A model generated the notes under the pieces. It searched no databases and was not told the origin of the DNA. It saw only the letters and a list, made by a program, of their open reading frames with translations. Positions 1 through 6,511 of a DNA stretch of 6,696 bases are shown here, one piece after another. Location: NCBI GenBank assembly GCA_013298375.1, contig JAAFHM010000272.1:1-6696 (forward strand), written 5' to 3'. Made by a program: the position numbers and the translations under genes. The DNA comes from Ignavibacteria bacterium. Its GTDB lineage: Bacteria; Bacteroidota; Ignavibacteria; Kapaibacteriales; UBA4661. Position 1 is the first letter of the stretch, and the number at the start of each line of letters is the position of its first letter.

Positions 1-125
1 ATGTTTACCGTCTAAAAATTATTGATGTCAACGACAAAGCAACCTATTCTGAACCAATCGCCGTTTCCCACACCATCAGTTCTGTTCGCCGCACGTGGGG
101 TATGATTAAAGAGATGTTCCGTTAA
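1..125 (+). CDS. C-terminal end of an upstream gene, probable extracellular beta-sandwich protein (5' truncated by window)
   Basis: Reading from base 3, 40 codons stay open and end at a TAA at 123-125. The peptide contains YRLKIIDVNDKATYS followed by EPIAV. This matches the pattern YRLKxxDxxxxxxYSxxxxV of the last beta-strands of fibronectin-III-like or Ig-like modules just before the C-terminus of many secreted Bacteroidota/Chlorobiota proteins. That resemblance is recalled from family knowledge and not searched. It then ends in a short basic tail, RRTWGMIKEMFR. The usual T9SS PNP motif and LPxGxY motif are absent, so this is not a standard type-A sorting domain, and whether the tail is another targeting signal is unknown. 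The gene shares orientation with the giant secreted-protein gene that starts 353 bp downstream. The N-terminal part and the overall function are outside the window. Confidence 0.6.
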   Translation, partial: VYRLKIIDVNDKATYSEPIAVSHTISSVRRTWGMIKEMFR

Positions 126-232
126 AATCTCACTCCCCCGAATCGGTCGCTGCAAACTAACACGTGCCGTTTCAAAGACCCCAAACCTGCCTTTGAAGAC
201 TATACTAAACAAGTTAAAATGTTCTTCCTGCT

Positions 233-268
233 CGACGGTTGAAGAGTGCGAAAGTACTACCGTCGCAC
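233..268 (+). other. Two overlapping, mutually exclusive inverted repeats
   Basis: CGACGGT at 233-239 pairs with ACCGTCG at 259-265 (perfect 7-bp stem, 19-nt loop). GTGCGA at 246-251 pairs with TCGCAC at 263-268 (perfect 6-bp stem, 11-nt loop). The two right arms overlap at 263-265 and the second left arm lies in the loop of the first, so only one can form at a time. No T-run follows closely, so this is not a standard intrinsic terminator. Short stems of this size can occur by chance, and function is unproven. Confidence 0.3.
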
Positions 269-402
269 GAGTTTGATGTCTGAAGTTTTTATCTGTTTTC
301 AGCATGACTACGAGATTTTTTTTAGAAGAGCCTTTTGATTGGGTTTTCCGGCCAAATCTTGCTTGTAGAACTTCAGCTCCTTTGTCTGTTTAGTTAGTAT
401 TC

Positions 403-423
403 ATGACTGCTCCAATCAGTCAT
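403..423. other. Short perfect palindrome upstream of the giant gene
   Basis: ATGACTG at 403-409 and CAGTCAT at 417-423 are exact reverse complements separated by 7 nt. The pair ends 55 bp before the ATG at 479, in the part of the leader where an operator or a 5'-UTR hairpin could sit. There is no T-tract after it, so a terminator role is unlikely. It could be a dyad binding site for a regulator or simply chance; only one copy is seen in the window. Confidence 0.3.
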
Positions 424-478
424 CTCCATATTTACAGATTGAATTCAGGTCGTTTTTTACCCCAAATATTCATTGCAT

Positions 479-559
479 ATGAATTTGCGATACATTCTTG
501 CCATACTTGTTTCGTGCATGAGCCTGTATGGAAATACCCTCTTGTTGCACAGTCAATCT
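479..559 (+). other. Sec signal peptide of the giant protein
   Basis: The first residues, MNLR, form a short positive N-region. A hydrophobic stretch runs from YILAILVS to about residue 23, and a polar segment HSQS comes before the first propeller strand RWTPQTS. Cleavage near residues 26-27 is my estimate. A lipobox-like LVSC at residues 10-13 is present but lies too close to the N-terminus for a typical lipoprotein signal, and T9SS cargo normally carry signal peptidase I sequences. Confidence 0.75.
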
Positions 560-3500
560 CGCTGGACACCCCAAACCAGCCCTACACGTGAGCAATTACG
601 AGGTGTATATTTCGTTGATGAGCGCAGGGGCTGGGCTGTGGGTAATAAAGGTATTATTCTTGCCACACAGAACGGTGGACAAACGTGGTCAATACAACCT
701 TCTGGCAGCGATGCGGATCTTTTAGATGTCTTTTTTCTTGATAATAATCTTGGTTGGGCGGTTGGTACAAAAGGTGCATACATCCCAACAACAAACGGCG
801 GTACCTTATGGGACGGCGGTGTTATCCTCAGAAGCAGCACGAACAACCGCACACCGTACAATTTTAGCGCGGTTTTCTTCCTTGACTCCCTCCGTGGTTG
901 GCTTGCTGCCGATAGCGGTGCTGTGCTTGTTACACGCGATGGTGGAAGGCAGTGGTTTCTACAAAACACAGGTACAAAAAATGATATTTCTTCGGTCTAT
1001 TTTGTTAATGCAAATCTTGGATGGGCAAGTGCAAACGGCTCACTTCTACGCACCAGCAACGGTGGGCAAACATGGACAACACAAGTAACGTATTCCAATG
1101 TCAATTTTAATTGGTTGCATTTCGCTGATTCTGCACGAGGTTGGGCGGTTGGAAATAGCGGCGCTATTATCGCAACAACCGATGGTGGTCGTACTTGGGC
1201 GCAGCAGCGCACAGAAACCTCGCAAACACTCGCTATTATCAAGTTTATAAACCCTCGTATCGGCTGGGCTGTGGGTGCAGGTGGTACGATACTGAACACC
1301 ACTGACGGCGGCGCGACGTGGCGCACACAAACAAGCGGAATCAGCACAGATATTATCGCCGCATCCTTCGTAGATTCTACTCGGGGTTGGGCGGTTGGCA
1401 GCAATGGTATCATTCTTAGCTATGCACCGTCGGTTACGTCTGCCTTTGGCATCAATGGAATTATTGTGCAAAATGGTATCGGTGTTCCCGGAATTAGCGT
1501 CAATGCCCGCTCTGTTAGCACGGCAAATGCGAGTTCGTCGTCGGGTACCGTTTCGCTCTTGTTCCAGACTGCCACCAATGGAACATTTCGCGCAGCCGTG
1601 CCGACCACTGGCACATACACCATTACGCCCATCAGTGAAAACTACCTTTTTACGCCAACAACGCAAACGGTGAGCATCAGCACAGCAACACTGGTAATTC
1701 CCGAGTTTCGGGCAACACCGATATTTATTATTCGTGGGCGGATAACGCGCAATACCGCGTCAGCACAATCTGTTCAGGGGCAGAAAATTATGCTTCTTCC
1801 GGGGCAGTTAGAAGCCATCACCGATGCGAACGGGAATTATGCATTCCCACGCTTGCCCGCAAGCCGCTATCGTATTGCGCCGTCAGTGCGCTTCGATGGT
1901 TCGTTTACGCCGCGCCGCGCTGATATTCTTCTTTCCAATAGTGATATTACGCGCAATTTCACGCTTGAAGCACTTCGTTTGTATCGCGTTTCTGGCATTC
2001 TCAAAACGCTGAATGGTGATGTAATGCGCGGTGTACGGGTGCAGGTGGTAGGCACTACTTTTGCCACAACGCAAACCAACAACGCTGGCGAATATAATTT
2101 TATGCTGCAAAGCGGCACGTATAAAATCACACCCAGTGCCGAGGGATTTGGGTTTTCACCTGTTGAACTCAATATCACAGTTGCGGACACAAGCATAACC
2201 AGCCTTGATTTTACGGGCGGTGCAGCTATTGTCGGGCGCATCGTTGGCGAAAATGGACAAGCCGTAGCGGGTGTTACGTTGGAGACACGTGCTGGAGCGC
2301 TTCGCCGCCGTACAACGACGGACAGCGCGGGAGTATATCAATTCAACAACCTGACGACGGGAACGTACACCATCAAGCCATCCCGCGACCGCACCATCTT
2401 CAATCCGCCAAATATCAGTGTTGAAGCGCCTCGCACGATGACGCAAGGCGGTACAGAAACAGGGTTCCGCGCTGCACAAACATCTTTCGCTATCTTGGGA
2501 ACAGTGATGGCGCGTTCAAATAGTGCAAGCACGGCTACAACGTCTGCCGCAAACATTTCTGTCGCATTGTTGCGCGATAACACCGTGCTGGGGCGTGCTA
2601 TCACGGATAGTTCTGGGCGATACTTATTCCGCAATGTACCACGTGGGGCGTACCGTGTGGCGATTGCTGCGAATGACTACATTTTCCCAGTTGTGCAGAC
2701 AACCGCGAGCGTTACCACCGCCGATGTCCGTATTGCGCCGTTTGTAGGGCAAAAACTTTCGACCATACTTGTGCAAGTACAGAATTCCAGCGTAAGCAAT
2801 CGTGGTATTGCGGGTGTGTCGGTCAGCATTTCCAGCGCGACGACAGCCACAGGACGCACCGACTCAACGGGCAGACTCTTTTTTACCAATGTGCTGAATG
2901 GTACGTACACAATCACTGTCCGACGTTCAGGATTCCAGCCTTCAAGCCTTTCGCAGATGATTTCGATAGACGGAACGGTGAACACTACCGCTAACTTCAG
3001 TTTGCGACAAAACGGTTTTGATTTGCCGGGGCAAATTATTTTTAACCGTACCGATTCAAGTGCAGGATCACCGCTTGGTGACGTGGCTATAGCGGTTACA
3101 GGTAGAAGTGCTGCGGGTGAGATGATTACGAAAAATGAAGCGACCGATGAAGACGGTAACTTCTTGATAACCGATATTCAGCCAGGTGCGTACACCTTCA
3201 CCGTCAAGCGCGAAGGTTTTACATTCCGTCCGTTACGGGATGTGAGTATTCCTCCATTTGGCAAAGTATTCACCTTTGACGGAACAAACGGCACAATTTC
3301 GTTACCAAACTTAGGGCTGCTTGGTAATAGTGTTTATGAGGCATTCGCGCAATCATTTCTCCCACCAGTGATGTTAGCGTTTCGCTCTGCAACATCGGCA
3401 TCAATGATGGTAGAAGGAAGATTGCTGCGTATAAAAAGTCAGTACGAGTTTGATGCTGGCGAAGGTGCAATCTGGAAACCGAATGGCGATGGCACGTATA

Positions 3501-6091
3501 GCACTGGCACGTCGAAAAATATGGCCGCACTAAACGCTAATACTCGCATCAAGTTGAATAAATTCCTTGTTATTGAAGCACCGAGCCTTACGATTAACCC
3601 AGAAAATGGAATAATCCAAGCCGCGCAGGGCAGAATTTTTGCAGAAAACATTCCCTTTGCAGGAAAACGTGGCGAATTTGTCTTGTACGATGGAGCAATC
3701 AATCTCAACCTCACCACAGCCGCCAATGCTGGGCTTGCATTTGTTGCTAAGGGTATTGAAAAGGCATCGAAAATCTTTGGTGTAGCGGTTAAGATAGATA
3801 CGCTTCGGTTTTTAGGCGATATTACGAATGCTCGTGGTGTGCGGGTGGTCGGGTCGCTGGATTTGCTGGGTATTTTCTCGTGTGGTCAAGCCAAAACACC
3901 GATTCGGATTGACAATCTGGATATTTTGCGTAAAGGTGTCAATTTTGCTGGCAATGTACAAAATATTGGTACACCCACCATCTGCTTGACGCGCTTAGAT
4001 GCGCAGTACGATAGCGAAGAAGACCGCTTTCGCGGGCGTGGCACTATTGAAATGCCCTTTATGCCGATAAAGGGCGCGACGGTTGGTATTGAGATCATTG
4101 CGGGTGAGGTGAACCGACTTAATCTTTCAGCAAACACGACCATTACAACACCATTTGGCTACATCACCCGCTTGGGCGGCGGCGTGGAAGGTTTGGCGAG
4201 AGAGAATTTCTCCGTCTATTTGCAAGGGCAGATGAGTAGTTTACTTCCAGGCTTATGGGAAGTGGATGTGGAACAACTTCGCTATACGCACCCTTCGCTC
4301 ATCAATTTTGATGCGGAACTGCGGGCGGTAGATATACCACAGTTTGGTTGGCAAGGAATTGGGAATGTTTCTGTTGAAATGGATTGGAACAAATATTTCT
4401 CTTTTTATGGACGGTTCCGATTGGGAACATTTGATGAAGGTGATTCATACGCGGTAGATGGGAATACTGCGATGCTCTATTCATGGAAGCCTGAAAAAGA
4501 ATTTATTGGTCAAATCAGTGGAGATGTAATGATTCCTCGTTTCGGTTCGCGTGAAAAGTGCGGTTGGAATCCATTCTGTTATGTTAAAAAGGCTACTGGT
4601 TGGATTATTAACCGTTTGGGTAATTTACCCTTACCGCTAGGCTACATGGATGTTGTATGGCAGAACAAAATTGTCAAGGGTCAGTTTGGTGCGCGAGAAA
4701 GAAGCCGCTTAGGCTCACGACAGCCACAGCATTTTGTGATTGATTTTAACGAAAGTATTCTGAGCCGTGATTTTTTTCGCACAGAAGTTGGGATGATAGA
4801 ACTCAATCCACGTTTACGCCCAAGGAATAATTCATCAGGCATTGCAGTTGCTCGCACTGGCGGTGAAGAACCAAAAATTTCACTTGTGCGATCTGAATTT
4901 TTACAAAACCAAAAACAAAGCGCACAACTCACTTTTGCTGCAATGGAGCGCATTCCACTGGGTAGCAGTATTGGTGTTGCAGTGATTGCTATTCAAAGCC
5001 CAGACATTGTGCCAGCTTCAACCCTGATGAGCCCGTCGGGAAAGCTCTACACACCAGAAAAATTGTCAGATGAAGCAGAATACAAAGAGGCAGAAGAAGG
5101 TGGAATTGCTCACTGGACGCTCTACGACCCAGAACCCGGTACATGGACGTTGAGCGCACCACAGGCGCGGGATGTTGACTCGCTTGATGTATTCGCTTTC
5201 CCCAAAGAACGCTCCTTTGCTATTCAAGCCCGCACAAATACCGGCACGAATCAAGTGCGTGTTACTTGGGACAGCGTGAACGCTTCTACCAATGCAAGTG
5301 TAAACCTTTACTTGGATACCGACAATCAAGATTTGAATGGGATATTTCTTGGTAGCGTGCCTGAACGTTTAGGTGCATTTACCTACACGCTCAGTGATTC
5401 TCTCTCAGCGTGTCAGTATTTTATTTATGCAATTCGGAATGAGAACGACGTAATGGCAACCAGCTATGCGCCACAGATTATTGCCAATCCGAAACCCACA
5501 CTTGCCGCACCAGCGCGGATTATTGCACTGCCGTCGCGTGATGTACCGCTTGAAGGCTTTGTTGCATGGCAATCGTCCAGCAGCACGGTCAATATCAATG
5601 GCTATATCATCAGTGTACGCAATGCCGAGAGGCGTGATTCTGTCTATGCGCTCACGTTTGGCAGACAAGACAGTATTACGTTGAAATTTGCCCAAGCGGG
5701 GCGGTATCAGGTTCGTATGGCATCATTCACTGAGGATGGACGGCAGGGCTGCTTTTCAGATACTATCGGTGTAACGATAAGCAACCGCCCTATAAGTGTG
5801 TGGCAGGAAGCACGTGAAAAAGCAGACGAACAACGTGAACTTGTGAGCGTATCACCGAATCCCACACGTAATACTGCCGTTTTGACACTCAATTTACCCC
5901 AAGCTGGCAATGTGCGGCTTACGATGCTCAACACCTTAGGGCAACGCGTAATGACGCTCTTGGATGATGTGCTGAATGCTGGACGGCAAGAGGTTTCTTT
6001 CGATTGTTCTGCACTTCCAACGGGACTGTATTTATACCGTTGTGAATATGAGAATAAAACGTACACAGGTACGGTGAGTATTATTCGGTAA
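479..6091 (+). CDS. Giant T9SS-secreted multidomain surface protein (Ycf48-like propeller, seven TTR-like modules, FnIII-like domains, type-A sorting domain)
   Basis: This 1870-residue protein is probably exported by Sec and then the type IX system. Domains in order: signal peptide about 1-27; seven propeller repeats about 28-316; seven transthyretin/CarboxypepD_reg-like beta-sandwiches about 322-937; an unrecognised beta-rich region about 940-1475; a P-domain-like segment about 1476-1560, with MSPSGKLYTP and YDPEPGTWTLSA; two fibronectin-III-like domains about 1575-1668 and 1674-1768; sorting domain 1789-1870. No catalytic signature was seen, so adhesion, scaffolding or ligand binding is inferred. 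A TTG at 473 extends the frame by two codons, but the ATG at 479 is preferred: it is a better start codon and gives a normal MNLR-type signal-peptide N-region. Neither has an SD. The mature chain has no cysteine before residue 1135. The upstream neighbour also looks extracellular. The frame is intact, and the reading frame and domain identities are secure; the function is not. Confidence 0.93.
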   Translation: MNLRYILAILVSCMSLYGNTLLLHSQSRWTPQTSPTREQLRGVYFVDERRGWAVGNKGIILATQNGGQTWSIQPSGSDADLLDVFFLDNNLGWAVGTKGAYIPTTNGGTLWDGGVILRSSTNNRTPYNFSAVFFLDSLRGWLAADSGAVLVTRDGGRQWFLQNTGTKNDISSVYFVNANLGWASANGSLLRTSNGGQTWTTQVTYSNVNFNWLHFADSARGWAVGNSGAIIATTDGGRTWAQQRTETSQTLAIIKFINPRIGWAVGAGGTILNTTDGGATWRTQTSGISTDIIAASFVDSTRGWAVGSNGIILSYAPSVTSAFGINGIIVQNGIGVPGISVNARSVSTANASSSSGTVSLLFQTATNGTFRAAVPTTGTYTITPISENYLFTPTTQTVSISTATLVIPEFRATPIFIIRGRITRNTASAQSVQGQKIMLLPGQLEAITDANGNYAFPRLPASRYRIAPSVRFDGSFTPRRADILLSNSDITRNFTLEALRLYRVSGILKTLNGDVMRGVRVQVVGTTFATTQTNNAGEYNFMLQSGTYKITPSAEGFGFSPVELNITVADTSITSLDFTGGAAIVGRIVGENGQAVAGVTLETRAGALRRRTTTDSAGVYQFNNLTTGTYTIKPSRDRTIFNPPNISVEAPRTMTQGGTETGFRAAQTSFAILGTVMARSNSASTATTSAANISVALLRDNTVLGRAITDSSGRYLFRNVPRGAYRVAIAANDYIFPVVQTTASVTTADVRIAPFVGQKLSTILVQVQNSSVSNRGIAGVSVSISSATTATGRTDSTGRLFFTNVLNGTYTITVRRSGFQPSSLSQMISIDGTVNTTANFSLRQNGFDLPGQIIFNRTDSSAGSPLGDVAIAVTGRSAAGEMITKNEATDEDGNFLITDIQPGAYTFTVKREGFTFRPLRDVSIPPFGKVFTFDGTNGTISLPNLGLLGNSVYEAFAQSFLPPVMLAFRSATSASMMVEGRLLRIKSQYEFDAGEGAIWKPNGDGTYSTGTSKNMAALNANTRIKLNKFLVIEAPSLTINPENGIIQAAQGRIFAENIPFAGKRGEFVLYDGAINLNLTTAANAGLAFVAKGIEKASKIFGVAVKIDTLRFLGDITNARGVRVVGSLDLLGIFSCGQAKTPIRIDNLDILRKGVNFAGNVQNIGTPTICLTRLDAQYDSEEDRFRGRGTIEMPFMPIKGATVGIEIIAGEVNRLNLSANTTITTPFGYITRLGGGVEGLARENFSVYLQGQMSSLLPGLWEVDVEQLRYTHPSLINFDAELRAVDIPQFGWQGIGNVSVEMDWNKYFSFYGRFRLGTFDEGDSYAVDGNTAMLYSWKPEKEFIGQISGDVMIPRFGSREKCGWNPFCYVKKATGWIINRLGNLPLPLGYMDVVWQNKIVKGQFGARERSRLGSRQPQHFVIDFNESILSRDFFRTEVGMIELNPRLRPRNNSSGIAVARTGGEEPKISLVRSEFLQNQKQSAQLTFAAMERIPLGSSIGVAVIAIQSPDIVPASTLMSPSGKLYTPEKLSDEAEYKEAEEGGIAHWTLYDPEPGTWTLSAPQARDVDSLDVFAFPKERSFAIQARTNTGTNQVRVTWDSVNASTNASVNLYLDTDNQDLNGIFLGSVPERLGAFTYTLSDSLSACQYFIYAIRNENDVMATSYAPQIIANPKPTLAAPARIIALPSRDVPLEGFVAWQSSSSTVNINGYIISVRNAERRDSVYALTFGRQDSITLKFAQAGRYQVRMASFTEDGRQGCFSDTIGVTISNRPISVWQEAREKADEQRELVSVSPNPTRNTAVLTLNLPQAGNVRLTMLNTLGQRVMTLLDDVLNAGRQEVSFDCSALPTGLYLYRCEYENKTYTGTVSIIR
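560..1426 (+). other. Seven-repeat Ycf48/BNR-like beta-propeller domain
   Basis: Seven repeats follow the pattern F.D...GWAVG..G.I..T.DGG.TW. The GW (or equivalent) pairs fall at residues 51, 92, 140, 181, 221, 262 and 303, about 40-48 apart. Six repeats carry a GG...W closing strand (GG at 66, 107, 155, 195, 236, 277). The seventh stops after GSNGIILSY without one, and the missing W strand is supplied by RWTPQTS at residues 28-34. That is the usual circular closure of a propeller. The Ycf48/HCF136 photosystem-assembly factors share this fold and also have seven blades, but in secreted proteins of this phylum the same repeats are generic binding scaffolds. No link to photosynthesis is implied. 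Confidence 0.88.
1442..3289 (+). other. Seven tandem transthyretin/carboxypeptidase-regulatory-like domains
   Basis: Approximate modules by residue: 322-411, 414-498, 500-580, 582-667, 669-758, 760-844 and 846-937. Each has an opening strand of the form V.G.I, a G(V/I).V strand, a T(D/N)..G.Y.F turn-strand (for example TDANGNYAFPRLP, TDSAGVYQFNNL, TDSSGRYLFRNV, TDEDGNFLITDI), then a G.Y.(I/V)....GF.F strand. This is the signature of the CarboxypepD_reg/SdrD-B-like beta-sandwich fold. Such tandem arrays normally act as stalks or spacers on the cell surface. The first module is longer, with a Ser/Ala/Thr-rich insertion about residues 346-358, and lacks the TD..G turn, so it is the least certain. 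Confidence 0.8.
3296..4903 (+). other. Unrecognised beta-rich region of the giant protein
   Basis: Residues about 940-1475 match no family I can name. The sequence alternates hydrophobic and polar residues as in stacked beta-strands, with many aromatic residues and glycines. It includes imperfectly repeated segments with an (I/M)P...G core near residues 1058, 1192, 1286 and 1352. Four cysteines occur here (1135, 1169, 1361, 1367), the last two as CGWNPFC. No hydrophobic stretch long enough for a membrane helix is obvious. A beta-solenoid, a repeated beta-sandwich or a new fold are all possible. Confidence 0.5.
5201..5782 (+). other. Two fibronectin-III-like domains
   Basis: Residues about 1575-1668 contain VRVTWDSV, then LSDSLSACQYFIYAIRNEN. 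Residues about 1674-1768 contain FVAWQSSS, NINGYIISVRNAE and GRYQVRMASFTEDG. The order W-strand, central strand and Y.(V/I)...(N/T)E/D.G matches the FnIII layout that commonly precedes T9SS sorting domains. Each domain carries one cysteine (1645 and 1758). Confidence 0.6.
5843..6088 (+). other. T9SS type-A C-terminal sorting domain
   Basis: Residues 1789-1870 contain the motif VSPNPTRNTAVLTLNL, the strand VRLTMLNTLGQRV, the segment AGRQEVSFDCSALPTGLY and a final TGTVSIIR. These are the conserved elements of the Por secretion sorting domain, and they end exactly at the stop codon as expected. In known systems the domain is recognised by the outer-membrane T9SS translocon and then removed, with the cargo released or attached to the surface. 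The domain carries two cysteines (1843, 1855), which is not typical of the family. Confidence 0.95.
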
Positions 6092-6105
6092 TATTTTTGC
6101 GATGA

Positions 6106-6109
6106 ATAG
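6106..6109 (+). repeat. Left copy of a 4-bp target-site duplication (ATAG)
   Basis: ATAG lies immediately outside the left inverted repeat and is repeated exactly at 6508-6511 immediately outside the right one. This is the footprint expected after transposase-mediated insertion. A two-base TA duplication with slightly longer, one-mismatch ends is an alternative reading. Confidence 0.65.
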
Positions 6110-6127
6110 TTTTACTTTGGCAAGTTG
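6110..6127 (+). repeat. Left terminal inverted repeat (18 bp)
   Basis: TTTTACTTTGGCAAGTTG is the perfect reverse complement of 6490-6507. The match stops inward at 6128. Outward, after one mismatch (G at 6109 against T at the equivalent right-end position), the next two bases TA also match. Confidence 0.85.
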
Positions 6128-6489
6128 AGTTCTGGACCAGATAGAATCTGGGGCAGAGAGAAAAACATCGGGAACAAAAAAAGTGTTTTCTTCTGCTGAC
6201 CGCTTAAAACCTTGCCATTGACATGAAAGTTCTTGTTCGGATGCGGCTTAGAGCAATATGTTGATGGTCATATCTGCAAAAAGAATATCCGACTGTCTCA
6301 ATTTCCCAAACAAAAAGGCTTATTCGATAGCAATATTTCGTGGGCAAAGAGGCGAAAAAACAGGCGACAACGCTGGTAATACTGGATATAGATAATCAAA
6401 ACCTTGTATTCAAGCGCCTTTAAGCCGAAAGTCTCGTTTTTTTGATAAGATGTTTTCTTGGAAAGCCTCTTCGTATCTAGCTTTGTCAG

Positions 6490-6507
6490 CAACTTGCCAA
6501 AGTAAAA
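6490..6507 (-). repeat. Right terminal inverted repeat (18 bp)
   Basis: CAACTTGCCAAAGTAAAA is the exact inverse of the left end at 6110-6127. An 18-of-18 match at a distance of about 360 bp, with a matching flanking duplication, is very unlikely by chance. Confidence 0.85.
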
Positions 6508-6511
6508 ATAG
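6508..6511 (+). repeat. Right copy of the target-site duplication (ATAG)
   Basis: Exact match to 6106-6109, directly abutting the right inverted repeat. Confidence 0.65.

Larger units (their letters stand above)
126..478. other. Gene-free region between the upstream gene and the giant gene
   Basis: These 353 bp hold no reading frame that I believe is coding. The first ~180 bp are mixed in composition. From about 270 onward the sequence becomes T-rich, including a run of eight T at about 317-324 with no good stem directly before it. Three small inverted repeats are visible (listed separately). The promoter of the giant gene must lie here or upstream, but I find no convincing Bacteroidota-type -33 TTTG / -7 TAnnTTTG pair with correct spacing. 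No SD-like purine stretch precedes 479. Confidence 0.6.
6110..6507. mobile_element. MITE-like non-autonomous element or internally deleted insertion sequence, 398 bp
   Basis: Both ends carry the same 18-bp sequence in opposite orientation: TTTTACTTTGGCAAGTTG at 6110-6127 and its exact reverse complement at 6490-6507. A 4-bp ATAG direct repeat flanks them. The interior is stop-rich on both strands. The longest open stretch is on the minus strand (6298-6531); it begins outside the element and resembles no transposase I know. The element is therefore too short and too broken to move by itself, and would need a transposase from a full-length relative elsewhere in the genome. The family cannot be assigned from the ends alone. 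It begins 15 bp after the stop codon of the giant gene and ends 52 bp before the acylphosphatase start. Confidence 0.75.

Noticed and set aside
12..305. 97-codon open frame on the minus strand
   Set aside because: Much of it is antisense to the + strand C-terminus at 3-125, which matches a recognisable extracellular pattern. The minus product resembles no family.
381..402. Bacteroidota-type promoter (TTTG at 381-384 with a downstream TA-rich box)
   Set aside because: No TAnnTTTG box occurs at the usual 19-21 bp spacing, and the nearest TA-rich segment is both too close and a poor match.
473..478. TTG at 473 as start of the giant gene
   Set aside because: It adds only Met-His before an in-frame ATG at 479 and has no ribosome-binding sequence to favour it. 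The ATG gives a normal signal peptide.
506..517. Lipobox-like LVSC, suggesting a lipoprotein
   Set aside because: The cysteine is at residue 13, too close to the N-terminus for a typical lipoprotein signal. The hydrophobic stretch continues beyond it, and the C-terminal T9SS domain implies ordinary signal-peptidase cleavage.
560..1426. Photosystem II assembly factor (Ycf48/HCF136) as the function
   Set aside because: Only the repeat fold is shared. The protein is secreted and multidomain with a T9SS tail, and nothing photosynthetic is nearby.
997..1666. Long minus-strand open frames inside the giant gene, including 206 codons at 1046-1666
   Set aside because: They are antisense shadows of the repeat-rich coding strand. 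Their products have low complexity and no recognisable domain, while the + frame is continuous and domain-rich.
6079..6098. Intrinsic terminator at the end of the giant gene
   Set aside because: The stem TATTA/TAATA with loop TTCGG is five A-T pairs only and overlaps the stop codon. Despite the T5 that follows, it is too weak to claim.
6110..6507. Complete autonomous insertion sequence
   Set aside because: At 398 bp with multiple stops on both strands it cannot encode a full transposase.
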